NCBI RefSeq assembly: GCF_033807575.1
Contig: NC_084720.1
Coordinates: 17,243,570-17,307,569, forward strand
Direction: 5' to 3'
DNA from: Cydia pomonella
Lineage: Eukaryota > Arthropoda > Insecta > Lepidoptera > Tortricidae
Length of the DNA: 64,000 nt
In this document: piece after piece, positions 31,401 to 42,014 of the stretch
Layout: each line of letters begins with the position of its first letter
Numbering within the stretch: position 1 is the stretch's first letter
Made by a program: the position numbers and the translations under genes
The notes under the pieces: model-generated
Seen by the model: only the letters and a program-made list of their open reading frames with translations
The model's database searches: none
Told to the model about the DNA's origin: nothing

Positions 31401-34400
31401 TCCAGCGTCGTCTCGCGCTACTCGCACGTGTTCGCGCGACAGAGCAAGCTCGTGCTCGAGCATGCTCGCCCGCACACGTCATCGAGCAGGCTCGCCGAGC
31501 TGCACATCAACCTGACCGCGCCGTGTGAAGACTACCCGCATTACGGCATGGATGAAAGCTGTGGGTATTGTATACGAAAATAAGTGACACAGACATAGTA
31601 AGAATACGACGCGCTTTTAGTTGCTACATATAAAGGTGGAGTGAGGCATCAGACATAGTAAGAATAATAATGCATCGAGCTCTTCTTTCGCTTAATGTAA
31701 CTAAAAAAAAAATATTTTCCAAGTAGGTATTCATTTAATAATAAGTATTTATTTCCAATATTACAATGCGCTTATGAACGTCAAATAAAGCTACGACGGC
31801 TCTAACCCTAACCTTACAGTGACCCTATGACCTGAGAAGATTTAAATCCCTCCTAAATTGTAGGAGGGTATGCCTATACGGGACGGACATGAAACTCGGC
31901 GGGACACATCTTTTCAAAACATTACATCTTATAATTATCATATAGTAGGGTATTTTTTTATAGAAATTGGATGCACAGATTTCTAATGCAGGACGTTATC
32001 ATTGCCAAACATCCCTCCCTATCCATGATAATAATCGTTTATTTTATAGTATGCTCGAGAAATGAATTTTTGCTTAACAACCGTTTTGAATTTAGAATCT
32101 GAAAGTTCGGTGATATTTTTTCCTTGTATCTCTCTCTAACCCTAACCCCTCATCTGCCCGCTCCTCTTAAGCGTGATTTCGCGCTATTCGCACATGTTCG
32201 CGAGCATGCTCGCCCGCACAAGTCAGCGAAGTGTGAAGACAACCCTCATTACGGCATGGATGAAAGCTGGGTATTGCGATTTTCACATATTTTGTTTGTA
32301 ATTCTCATTTAATTATTATTCTTCCTAGCTCCGTCCTTCGTTCTCCCACGTTCTGCCTATCCTATCCACCTACCTACTTAGTCACGTACGTCATAAGTTC
32401 TGTCACAAAGATTTTTACTGATAAAAAAGCTATAGGTGCAGATCCCTTATTAGGGTTCCGTACCAAAAAGGTAAAAAAGGAACCCTTATGGTGCGACTCT
32501 GTCCCTCCGTCCGTCTGTCACAACGCTAAATATCTCGAGAACTACTTAAGCTATCGATTTGAACAGTTATGAGCAACGCGAACCTTGACACGTTGAAAGT
32601 ATTATTTTTATTTTTAATAACTATAGAAAATGCCCAATATGAAGAGGGGGCAAAATTTCAAAGTCTAGTGATAAGGTCAAGTGGGGTATCATTTGAAAGA
32701 GCTTAAATTGTACATTCCAAAACATTTTTTTTATTTTTTTTCGGAGTGAAAAAAACTGATTTATTGACGAAAATGTGAAAAAAAATACCATTCCCTCCCC
32801 CCCCCCCCTTATCTCCGAAGTTTACCGAAAAAATATTATAACTTTTTTACACAATATTAACATTACTATAAATTTTACAGGAAAAATAATTAATCAGACC
32901 TCTATCTGGGTAACTTTTTTTTAATTAACATAAAACATTTCCGAACACTGTTTGCAATTTCACTAACTTGATAACTCATTGCCTATTCTCGGTCTCGGCA
33001 AGAATCTCGGCCCATTTTGGCCGAGAGCCGAGACCGAGATCTCGGCTCGATTTTTGGCCGAGAATGCCGAGACCGAGACCGAGACCGAGATCTCGGTCGG
33101 ACCTTACTAACTTCACGTGTGTTTATTACACTTGAAATGTCTATGACATTACATTAAATATAGCTTTTTCAAATAAATAACTACTTATTTTTGAAATCGG
33201 TTCACACGATAGAGAATTATCCTCGAAAAACCAACATACGTGCACATCGCGCAAATTAGTTAGACAATTTGCCGATAGATGGCGCTGTACACAATTATAC
33301 TTAGTAAAGGTACCTACTTCCGATCAAAAGTCTTTCGCCTTTATAGTTGTACGAGATAATTCAAAGTTTGTACGGAACCCTCGGTGCGCGAGTAAAACGA
33401 ACTTGACCGGCTTTTTTTTCTTATATAATAGGTATATGGGTAGAAAGCTTATTTAATGCTGAATTACTTACAACGTAATTGAACGCAATGTTCTGTCTAG
33501 TCTTGCATAATTCTATGTAATATTCGTTTAGGAAGGTTATTTGTTATTTAAATTATTAGCATAAATACCAAGACACTTAACACGAGGAAAATATAATGCT
33601 TTTTTAGGTCAATAAGTTCTTATCGCCATTCAACGCATTTCAATGTGAATTCAATAACATAATACTTATGTTTATTTGCTAAAAGTATTTCATATAGGTA
33701 CACGTGTAACAAATGAATGGATACTTATAGTTAGTTAGGTACGACATAAAATAAATAATAATAAAATTCATGCCTGTTGCAGTCCTATTTATTAACTGCC
33801 ATACTGTGTAATTTTTTGAATAAATAAAATAAAAATATGACTACCAGTAGCATAACGGGACAGAATAGGGAGCGTGCATGAACTATAGGAGGCAGCACAG
33901 GAGCCGTCAAATTTTTGGCGCGAGGCGTAAATGTGATGTTTATTGTTCCGATGTAGCCCACAAGATGGCAGAACCTACTATGGACAAGAAAACACGTGAC
34001 GTGTAAATTTACATGTTTATTGTTCCGATTCAGGCCAAAAGATGGCAGACCCTCCAACGCGCACGGTCCCTATACCTATTAAATTCTTCGTGTTTAGCGT
34101 TCTGAAATACCTATTGTAATTGATATTGATTCCCAATTTTCCAGATAACCTAACAATATCAGAGGTGTCCACCCTGAAAAGCGATTCCATATGGGGCATT
34201 CTGCGAGGGTTGCAGACTGTCCTGCACTCGTTCTATTTCTCAAATGACTACAAGGTAAGATTTTAAAATCAGGTATTACTAACCAAAAGGAGAGCTATAG
34301 AGGGTCAGAGAGAGTTAGGTGATGGTAAGATGGGTGTGTGTGTCTGCGCAGGCGGGCGCGATGCATGATCAACGCGCTCACTGAGGTGGAGGGGTGATAT

Positions 34401-36644
34401 ATATTCCCCACGAGTCGAGTCCCAGACCGGACGACCGCTGGCGAGGTTGCGGAAGAGTACTTCGGCGTTCCTGGGACCTCGCCCTATAGCACTGAGGCAG
34501 CAACAGAGGGGTTTTAGTGGGTAAACCATGGGTCTCATCAGCCTATATGGGAGTCCCAGATAACCATCCCAGGCCCGTCCCGACGCCTGGGTGGTATGCG
34601 AAACGCATTTCCCATCTTAAAAAAAATGGTAAGATGGATGCAAATTGCCAATATTAAAGAAAACATGAGATGACAAATATGACCTCGCGTCTCTTTAAAG
34701 TCCGGTGAGCTCCATCTTAGGTTCTGTCTTCGAAAATTACATAAACATGCTATTTTCATCTTAGAAACTGGTGACACGCATAAGGGTAATTGACTGATGA
34801 GTAAATCATATATATCCTTGATATGTATTATATGATTTACTTATCACACCAGATAAAGTTTTTTTTTGTATAAGGAACTGAGTTAAAACTTATTATTTGT
34901 AGAGAATATTAGTAAATGCGACGGAGATATACGACTTCCCTCGTTACTCGCATCGTGGGCTGCTGCTGGACACTTCACGACACTACATCTCGCTGCAAAA
35001 CATCCTGCTGACGCTAGACGCCATGGAGATGAACAAGATGAACGTCTTCCACTGGCACATTATCGATGACGACAGCTTCCCGTATCAGAGCAAGAAGTTT
35101 CCGGAATTGAGGTTAGTAGAAAGTATTCTCCGGTTCTGCCCCCAAATGCAGTTCACTGGCTGTTTCGTTACCTGTGCAGTATTGCGTAAGTATGGTGCCT
35201 GCAATACGGCCACATTTAATTTCGCCACAACATTTATTTGTTGACATTGAATAAAATAAAAAAAAACTGTTGATGCAGCCGTTGCTAGGGGATGCACTAG
35301 ACTGCGTAACGTAACGTTTGATTTTATTCCTCATACATTTTCATACCCCGGGCTTATATACGTATGGTATAAAAGTCCATTCTTAAGGAGCAAAATCCAA
35401 AAATGAAGAAAAGTATCATTTGAATTTCGGGCACTATGTACGGTTCATATGACTAGATAGAGTCCCTCCTACCCATCTGAAATCTGCTATACCCTTAATA
35501 CCCTACCTTTACCTTGGACCACCCCTTCTAAAAATAGTTTGAATCTATGCCATCTATGGTTTGAATCCAGAGAACCTTTCAAAAGGCCCGTACAGAGTGT
35601 AATAGAAATAGTGGAGATCCGTTTAGGGGCATATTGAGTATCATATTCTAATTAGGAAAAAGTTAAAAAAAAATGTTTGACCCAAAATAAAACTATGGGG
35701 CAGGTCGTCCAAGTCGGCCAACCCTTCATACAAAGGTCAAAAAATTTTCGCGTCAGATATTTATTTCTTCAACTTTTTCTAAGTAGAATACGATACTGAA
35801 TATGCCCTTTATTTTTTGTTACACATTGTAGACGTGCACTGCACGTGTGCGTTGTAATTTATGATTCCTCATGTTTAAGAGACGTGACACCAATACAACC
35901 AATGGGGTTGGCCGGTCGAAGTATTAAACAGATGGCGCCATCATAGCTTGCCCTGTCAATCCCTAGAATTGTATCAAATTCTTGTTTTTTTTTTTTTGGA
36001 ATTTTGTGACCTGGATTCCAGTACTTTAAGCCAAATCTCATAGAACAAAACTAGAGACAGGGGCAAGCTATGATGGCGCCATCTATGCAAACCTTTGACA
36101 GTTGCCAACCACATTGACCACGGGTCAAATTCGCAAACGGTGTGAAGTGTTTTATAAAGGTTCATACATTACAATGCGCATGCATCCGGTGTCCTGCCTT
36201 TAGTATTGGACATATTTTAAAAAGTTTTTTTTTAGCGAACATGGAGCGTATTATCCTACAATGGTGTATTCGAAGGCAGACATCGTGCTCGTGTTGAAAT
36301 ATGCCCGTGAGCGCGGCATCCGGGTGGTGCCCGAGTTTGATGTTCCAGGTATTATTGAATATCAGTTTTACTGTTTTATTATCTTCCTGACGACTGATCA
36401 CCTAAATACGCCAGTTTAAATTTAACTCGGCCAAATTGACAAAAACTTAAACTTAAGGGCTTTTATGTACTTCTTTTATTGTTTTGTGTACTTCTTTAAC
36501 TTAAACTTAAGGGCTTTTATGTACTTCTTCTTTTATTTCTATGAAAGTAAAGTAAAGTAAAAAAGTAAAAATTGTTTATTTCAAAAAATATTCACTTGGA
36601 TACACTTTTTACTGACCTTTTACTGACCGGGTGGGTGGGTGGGT

Positions 36645-36691
<47 letters not shown>

Positions 36692-39600
36692 GCAAACAAG
36701 CATACAGCCAATAAATACAGCAAATATTAATTAACGTTTTTAAAAATTTCTAGCAAATTTGGTGGTTGGATTGGATCAACCTACCTAATAAATAAAACTT
36801 TTACCACAGAAGTCCTAAACCGTAGACAGAAATGGTTGTTTCTCCTATTGCGAACTTTTCACTTGTCATGTTCGCTGCTTGTCATCGCCTAAAAATAATA
36901 ATTTATCAAACAGGTCACACCGTGTCTTGGGGGGCATCGCACCCCGAGCTCGTGCTAACGTGCGAAGACCAGTGGAACCAATCCACCACGAGTGCAGCCT
37001 TGAACCCCATTCTCAATTCCACGTACGAGCTGCTCGGAGACCTGATCAAAGAAGTGCAGGACTTGTTCCCGGACAAGTACTTCCATGTTGGTGGGGACGA
37101 GGTCAATACGAAGTGTTGGTGAGTGCTAAGTAGGTACTTATCATTCATAGTAGTTGTCTTGAAGTGTAATACACGTATGTATACTTACCGAACAACGATC
37201 TATGTGCGGTTCGAGTCATGTTTGTATTTGTAGAACGTAGTTAGCTGTATACACTAATATCTTTTTTTTTATACCACAACGGTGACAAACAATCATACGG
37301 CCCGCCTGATGTAAGCAGTCACCGTAGGCTATGGATGCCTGCAAATTCCAGAGGTGTTACATGTACGTTGCCGACTCTTTAAGAATATGTACATTCCTTC
37401 TTCGAAGAACTTCATACTGTAGCCCTTCGGGAAAACCTCGGCGTAGCTCATTCCACAGCCGGAGCGTCCGCGGCAAGAAGTTTAGCTCTAGGGTGTGAGG
37501 ATGAACACCCTGCCGCCGGCGAGCGGTACGGGGATAGAAAGCGGCCGTTGGCATCATGTCAAACAATTCTTCGTAGCACAGCCCATCGTACAAACGATAG
37601 AACACACACAAGGAGGCAAAGTCTCTCCGTAGACTGAAAGGCTCAATGCCGCTTGTGAGTTTGGGATCGTCGACGATTCGTACAGCATGCCTTTGGACTG
37701 ATTCGAAGGGCCCAAGCTGGCATCCAGGTCATTCCAGGTACTTCTGACCAAAGGTGACAGCAACACGCCATATGGGACTGACTTTGAGAGTTAATTGTAC
37801 CGTTGTCGAGAACGTTCTCTCTATTGTATGGGAAATGTTCTCGCTCGAGAATATTTCCCATAGTAAATCGAGAATGTTCGCGAGAATGGCACAACTATAG
37901 GTCTGACTTGCGATTTATAAAGCATCAGTCTTTGCCCTGGAGTAAAGTATCGCTTCCCTTTATTGAGCACACCTTTACTCCTTTTCCTCGCTTTAATCCA
38001 TTGCCACGTCCTTATTGTTATTTATTTAAACTTTATTGCACACTAAAAATTAGTACAAATAGCGGACTTAATGCCTTCTCTTAGGCATTCTCTATCAGTC
38101 AACCATAGGGCAAAGCAGAAATTCTGGAATGTGGGTGCAGTGAGAAAAATAATTCAGAAAGCAATTTTTGATAACTCCTCCATGTCGGATGTGCGATGAT
38201 CGCTTGACCAAGGTGCGGTACGTCTATCTATTAGAGGTTTAGAGCTTTTTTATTGATGCGATTATTATGGCACATCTACTGAGGATGTACTTTCCACAAT
38301 TGGTCGTTGCATGTCAGTGATTTGAAGTTATCTAACTAAGGAATGAATGCCGCAGTGAAAGTTCCTTAAAATGTTTCTTAACCTCGTATTTCTAACTAGG
38401 CGTAGTGTGGCTTTAGGACACACTCGTTAATCTAATTATTTTCTTTCCAGGGAGAATGATTCGACAATTCAGGTGTATCTAAAAGAACACAACATGACAG
38501 TCACGGAGTTGTTCCCCATGTTCATCGACAGACTGTTCCGACTGATTGGCAGTAGATCGCAGCCCATCGTGTGGGAGGCAAGTTTACAAACATTAATTTT
38601 TCAACTTTTTATATAAGTTGAAAATGCCATCGTGGGAGTGCTGATGTAGACCGGCTGCAGCGTCACGTCCGTCTTGCCAGCGAAGCGCGCGGCGGTTGTA
38701 CGTTCCGCTCAAAGACATTATCCCTCGGTCTCTTTCCCACGTGCCTGCGGTACTCGAGTCGAGCCGGCTGGTATGGCCCGGGACGATGGTAAGCAACCCG
38801 ACGGAATGTCACTGATACCGTGGGGTTTGGGACGAGATCCAGGGGGCGCCGTAAGCCTTCAGTTAGAAGTGCATACACTTGGAAAAATTCGACCTATGCC
38901 GCCGTGACCCCTGCGGCCGAATGGCTCAGGCACCGGAGCTCTTGGTAATTTTTTCTTAGTATATGACATTTATTTCAGTTTATAATTTATATATACTTGA
39001 AATAACATCAAATTAAAATATTTTCTGAAAATAATTTAATTTGTTCTAATACTTCTGAAATATAAGCTTCAATCGTTAATTTACTGTTTTTGTTCAAATT
39101 CACGGCGCCACTTGGGTACTTTTCGCGCTTTTACTACCTCTCTATCCCTCTTGCGGATTCGAGAGATAAAGAAGCAGATTACGAATTTTGGATTTTAGAT
39201 TTTTGCGGGAGGCCCTTGGGTTGGGTTGAACGCGAACGTTATTTGTAGATAATTTCTCACTATATGGACCGAGGATAGGGGGGTGAGATTAAGAAACCTA
39301 ACTACTATGATTGAGTAACTGTAGGTTTTTTAACTTTTTTAATACCACGACGATGACAAACACGGCTCTCCTAATACAAAGCAATTGCTGTGTGCTTGTG
39401 TAATGAAAACTTACATCAGAGGCTCAAAAAATGAGAGTAGATCTTTTAAACATAATCCCACCAATGACAGAGTGTATCATATGCTTTCAGGAAGTATTCG
39501 TGAACGTGACATCCTTACCAGCGAGTACGCCCGTGCAAGTCTGGAAAACAGAACCCATTAAAGGCAATGAACAATATGATGATCACGGCAAGCACACTGT

Positions 39601-40832
39601 AAACAAGGTATGTTTATAAACTTATATTATTTTACAAGCTTTTATTTAACTTGCCCTCTTAGTATGTTGGTAAGTTAGTGAACGTAAAACAATAAAAGTA
39701 GCAAATTATTGTATGTAAAATCGTTGCCAGGTAGCGCACTAATGATATTAAAAAATACTTCGAAGTTTACTATTAAAATAAATAAACTATGACATGACTA
39801 ATACTTATGAACAAAAACGCCATTTCATAGGTAATGACCCAATACTTAAATTTAAAGGTCTTAGAAGCCGGCAAAAAGGTAATATTATCCGCGCCGTGGT
39901 ACCTGGACAGCGCGAAGAAGTCTTGGAAGGATTACTACAACGGCACGGACCCGCATGCCATGGTGAATGACAAATCTTTGGCCGAGAACATCCTCGGCGG
40001 CGACGTCTGCATGTGGGGCGAGAAAGTCGACGACAGGAACATAATTAGCAGGTTTAAAAGCAAAATAATGTGTTCCCATGTATTTTTAGGGTTCCGTACC
40101 CAAAGGGTAAAACGGGACCCTATTACTAAGACTCCGCTGTCCGTCCGTCCGTTCGTCTGTCCGTCCGTCTGCGCGTCTATCCGTCCGTCCGTCTCTCACT
40201 AGGCTGTATCTCATGAACCGTGATAGCTAGACAGTTAAAAATTTTCAAAAAAAAAACCAAATACTAAAAAGTACGGAACCCTCGGTGGGCGAGTCCAACT
40301 CGCACTTGTCCGGTTTTTTATATCGAGTCGCTGGCAATAGCATCGTAGCATATGGAGGCCAGTAACTCCGGGGGTATCGTATATACGTTATCGACCCTTC
40401 CCGAAGAATCCCGTACTCTGTTTGTATAGTCCCCGGGGAAAACCTCATCAGGGAGCTCATTCCACAGAAATCTCTAAGTGTCACGTGAAGTCCACACAGT
40501 TAACGCACTCATTTTAAAACGGCATGCTTAAATTACATGTACTGTACTTGGCATAAACATTTTTTCCACTGTTACTTTGAGGTCTGCAATAACACTTAAA
40601 GACTTGTATTTTCTATCTTCATTCATCTTAATTTTCCAGAGTATGGCCTCGGGCTAGTGCGGCAGCTGAAATTCTCTGGAGCTCCCCGCCATTCGTCGTG
40701 CCAACTACACATCACAAGAATGTGAATAGTAACCGTATAGAAGAACATACGTGTCGGATGATTCGACACGATATCGGCGCGCAGCCCCCCAATGGACCTG
40801 GCTTTTGTGTAGTTAACCCACGTCGTCTATAA
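25425..40832 (+). CDS. Lysosomal-type beta-N-acetylhexosaminidase (GH20), complete, 10 exons
   Basis: Exons: 25425-25586, 31374-31560, 34145-34254, 34903-35111, 36236-36348, 36914-37118, 38451-38577, 39491-39607, 39831-40051, 40640-40832 (TAA). All phases agree; 547 residues. Residues 1-~19 are a signal peptide. Residues ~25-150 are the GH20b-type N-terminal domain. The catalytic barrel starts at FPRYSHRGLLLDTSRHYISL and runs through NVFHWHIIDDDSFPY and VPEFDVPGHTVSWG. The catalytic Asp-Glu pair is D322-E323 in FHVGGDEVNTKCW; VWPRASAAAEILW follows near the end. The pattern follows human HEXA/HEXB closely, so I infer a lysosomal enzyme removing terminal GlcNAc/GalNAc from glycans and chitooligomers; a chitin-moulting NAG or FDL assignment fits less well (no N-terminal membrane anchor). 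Intron 7 uses a GC donor (GAG|GCAAGT at 38578). Decayed copies of exons 2 and 10 lie at 32150-32275 and 45548-45780. Confidence 0.93.
25605..25775 (+). mobile_element. LINE 3' end (RT C-terminus and tail)
   Basis: Starts 18 bp after the first hexosaminidase donor. The plus frame reads LPRTLRLWNELCRCFPEGLQ, then LKKRSV, ending in GSATRM and stop, followed by (catcat)n at 25766-25793. The same protein tail is at 37357-37470 on minus. Bases 25800-26285 are very A-rich, with no feature except the tail of the next LINE. Confidence 0.75.
26286..27760 (-). mobile_element. 5'-truncated non-LTR retrotransposon, RT frame open to its natural stop
   Basis: A ~490-residue open frame on minus ends at 26286 (…FYHDLGN stop). 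RT motifs: NYRPISLLPVMSKLFEKI, QFGYQRNIGTTNAID, VFLDLSSAFDTVDH, RGVPQGSILGPILF, FADD catalytic box, then LGVYIDQFLNWKQEL. No endonuclease is present. The frame runs on to 27884, but 27765-27845 is an unrelated LINE tail in the opposite orientation, so the N-terminal ~40 residues of the long ORF are spurious. A TTTA-repeat tail lies at 26262-26285. The frame is undamaged, suggesting a young insertion in hexosaminidase intron 1. Confidence 0.87.
28834..30272. mobile_element. Non-autonomous element with inverted ends enclosing four ~255-bp tandem repeats
   Basis: Ends are 'tttttaaccgacttcaaga' at 28834 and 'ttgaagtcgatttttttttc' at 30256, inverted. Between 28975 and 29965 are four direct repeats beginning 'gatgggatccatgaggaatc' (28999), 29263, 29518 and ~29772 (spacing 264, 255, 254). 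Each contains 'gaactgctgatgatgatcag' and 'gcatagtacacgtttggcga'. The 5' flank inside the element has 'gttactccataactccgtca'. No transposase. This resembles widespread lepidopteran elements starting AACCGACTTC; class uncertain. Confidence 0.7.
30280..30713. mobile_element. MITE with TTAA target duplication
   Basis: Inverted ends 'gaggctgtcaatacc' (30280) and 'ggtgttgacagcctc' (to 30713), flanked by TTAA on both sides (30276-30279 and 30714-30717). This is the signature of piggyBac-type (or other TTAA-inserting) elements. It abuts the preceding element. Internal sequence is AT-rich and non-coding. Confidence 0.7.
30845..31040 (+). repeat. Left copy of an inverted repeat pair ('gccatcttgtgg' family)
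   Basis: Contains 'gggaccgtgcgtgttggagg', 'gtctgccatcttgtggcc', 'acgtcacgtgttatctt' and 'gcctcctacagttcatgcac'. Its reverse complement is at 33868-34075. The two ~200-bp copies flank hexosaminidase exon 2 and its decayed duplicate. Confidence 0.8.
32150..32275 (+). pseudogene. Decayed copy of hexosaminidase exon 2
   Basis: Matches exon 31374-31560 from 'ctcctctccagcgtcgtctc' onward (copy: ctcctcttaagcgtgatttc), with gaps (the central 'cagagcaagctcgtgctcga' and 'aggctcgccgagctgcaca' parts are deleted). It ends 'cattacggcatggatgaaag' then ctgggtatt. The donor gtgggt has become gggtat and there is no clean acceptor, so it cannot replace exon 2. It lies ~780 bp downstream of the parent, within the same intron. 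Confidence 0.85.
32451..33425 (+). mobile_element. Non-autonomous element of the 'agggttccgtacc' family
   Basis: Begins 'tagggttccgtaccaaaaag' followed by 'gtccctccgtccgtctgtca', and ends 'gtacggaaccctcggtgcgc' then 'aacttgaccggctttttttc'. A 230-bp relative at 40088-40320 shares both ends. A palindrome-rich patch at 32990-33105 is built from repeated 'gccgagaccgagatctcgg'. No coding sequence. A poly-C run lies at ~32798-32808. Confidence 0.7.
33868..34075 (-). repeat. Right copy of the inverted repeat pair
   Basis: Reverse complement of 30845-31040 with scattered mismatches. The remaining parts of the stretch from 33430 to 33867 are AT-rich with no recognised element. Confidence 0.8.
35620..35812. 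mobile_element. Hairpin MITE
   Basis: Left 'ggggcatattgagtatcata' with 'ttctaattaggaaaaagtt' is mirrored by right 'aactttttctaagtagaata' with 'cgatactgaatatgccctt'. Non-coding. It lies in hexosaminidase intron 4. Confidence 0.6.
35931..36083. mobile_element. Hairpin MITE with 28-bp arms
   Basis: 'gatggcgccatcatagcttg' plus ccctgtc on the left is the reverse complement of 'gacaggggcaagctatgatg' plus gcgccatc on the right (one-base difference in the C run). A T-run lies in the centre. It lies ~150 bp before the acceptor of exon 36236. Confidence 0.75.
36629..36688 (+). repeat. (GGGT)n-(GT)n microsatellite
   Basis: Four to five GGGT units pass directly into ~20 GT units, followed by a T-rich stretch. 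Hexosaminidase intron 5; likely length-polymorphic. Confidence 0.95.
37270..37790 (-). mobile_element. LINE fragment: RT C-terminal domain and 3' tail
   Basis: The minus strand reads QLGPFESVQRHAVRIVDDPK, then RRDFASLCVFYRLYDGLCYE, then FLPRTLRLWNELRRGFPEGL to KESATYM, followed by the shared LINE tail to 37270. It is 5'-truncated with a frame break near 37610. The same family gives the plus-strand tail at 25605-25775. It lies in hexosaminidase intron 6; bases 37790-38450 of that intron show a small hairpin around 37815-37885 (gttctctctattgtatggga / tcccatag) and nothing else. Confidence 0.8.
38578..38583 (+). other. Non-canonical GC splice donor (hexosaminidase intron 7)
   Basis: Exon 38451-38577 ends GTG TGG GAG and is followed by GCAAGT, the standard context for GC-AG introns. 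The acceptor ag at 39489-39490 starts GAAGTATTCGTG, giving VWEEVFVN in phase 0. No GT nearby would keep the frame and the conserved W-E-E/Q-V-F. Confidence 0.8.
38640..38945 (+). repeat. LINE-like remnant ending in a tRNA-like SINE piece
   Basis: 'gctgatgtagaccggctgca...' reads VADVDRLQRHVRLASEARGG, a pattern seen in non-LTR remnants. It is followed by 'agggggcgccgtaagccttc' and 'accccTGCGGCCGAATGGCTCAGGC'-like sequence (split; box A-like CGGCCGAATGGCTCAGGC) near 38915-38935. The latter part is related to the SINE at 57845-57985. It starts ~60 bp after the GC donor. Confidence 0.5.
40088..40320 (+). mobile_element. Short 'agggttccgtacc' element
   Basis: 'tagggttccgtacccaaagg' then a (CCGT)n-rich stretch, ending 'gtacggaaccctcggtgggc' and 'cttgtccggttttt'. 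Same ends as 32451-33425 without the long middle. It starts 37 nt after the donor of exon 39831-40051. Confidence 0.75.
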
Positions 40833-40957
40833 TTTACACAGGGATCCATAGTTATCGTTATCACATTAATTCAGTTTCCGGATGCGGTGACGGCGACGGT
40901 GTGATGACCTGATGACTGTCTATCAGTGGTATTACTATACAGATGTTGTGAATAATT

Positions 40958-41095
40958 GTTTTTCATCGTATTTTCTCGGAAACGTTCGTATTTGTCATGT
41001 TAGTTCAGTCAGCGTCAGTACTTTTTGTACCGAGACTGACTGAGATAGCAATTCACGTTCGTACGTTTCCGTGAAAATACGATGGAAAATAATGA
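40958..41095. mobile_element. Hairpin MITE in the hexosaminidase 3' region
   Basis: 'tttttcatcgtattttctcg' with gaaacgttcgta on the left pairs with 'acgttcgtacgtttccgtga' and aaatacgatggaaaa on the right. Inner 'ttcagtcagcgtcagtac' and 'gtaccgagactgactga' also pair. Confidence 0.7.
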
Positions 41096-41139
41096 TGTAC
41101 TTACTATTATTATTATAACTTCGACATGGTAATAATTTC

Positions 41140-41145
41140 AATAAA
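41140..41145 (+). terminator. Candidate poly(A) signal of the hexosaminidase gene
   Basis: AATAAA 308 nt after the stop at 40832, between two MITEs. It is the first canonical signal downstream. Confidence 0.4.
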
Positions 41146-41176
41146 AAAACATTTCGTTATAATTTATTATTTTATT

Positions 41177-41716
41177 ATAGACCGCGAGCCAGGAACAATT
41201 TCCATGACCACCTCCTGGCTGAAAACTCGTGTTGTGGTAAACGGCTAGGTATGATGAACCCTCGTGGACGTCAGCTGCGAGTTGATGAATGGCTGCCACC
41301 GAAACACGTAAAACAAACAAAAAAAATTGTCACCGCCTCCCGGTTGATACTTTGTCAAATGATAGTTCATATGCTGTTGTTAATTTAAATAATCGTCAGC
41401 CGGTTATATCGCGGCGGTAAGTTTAATAAATAAATAAATAACAAATCATGAAACTTTGCATGTAGCATTTCATCAGGCGTAAACGCCTGAAAAGCCATCA
41501 ACGGATTACGCAATTTACACATTACGCATACTTTGCTTTGCCGCACATAAAGCGGTAAGGCGCATATTTTTTACATGTTCATTTTACAGCTGACGGTCAT
41601 TCCACCGTGATAGAACCCGCTGACGGCAGCTTTAAAACAGCATCTAAACTATCATCTGACAAAGTATCAGCCGGGAGGCGATGACTGACGAAATATGCTC
41701 CTGGCCCGCGGTCTAT
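41177..41716. mobile_element. ~540-bp MITE with multi-part inverted ends
   Basis: 'atagaccgcgagccaggaac' (left) and 'ctcctggcccgcggtctat' (right) are inverted. Further in, 'cgcctcccggttgatacttt' pairs with 'aaagtatcagccgggaggcg', and 'caaatgatagtt' pairs with 'aactatcatctg'. Non-coding. The THAP transposon at 41723 was inserted at or next to its right end: its 8-bp target duplication overlaps the final bases. Confidence 0.75.
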
Positions 41717-42014
41717 TATAATCAGTGATCGGAATTGGGTGAGCTAAAATACCTATTCTTCGCAAGAAGTAGTGTATTATTGCTGGTTCTGGCGATTCAA
41801 AGTGTGTTAATGTCCAATCTAACAGGATAAAATAACACAATAACCATAGATTTATAACTAGCCTAGATGCCTAGTCTGTACATCCCTAGTGAAGCCATTT
41901 CGAGTACGACATTATGTCGCCCTCGTGTCATCGTATCCGAACGGCCCTCGCAGTACTCAAGGTCGAGTTGGTTTGTGTACACCTCCCGGTTATAAATTAA
42001 AAAATATAAGAAAG

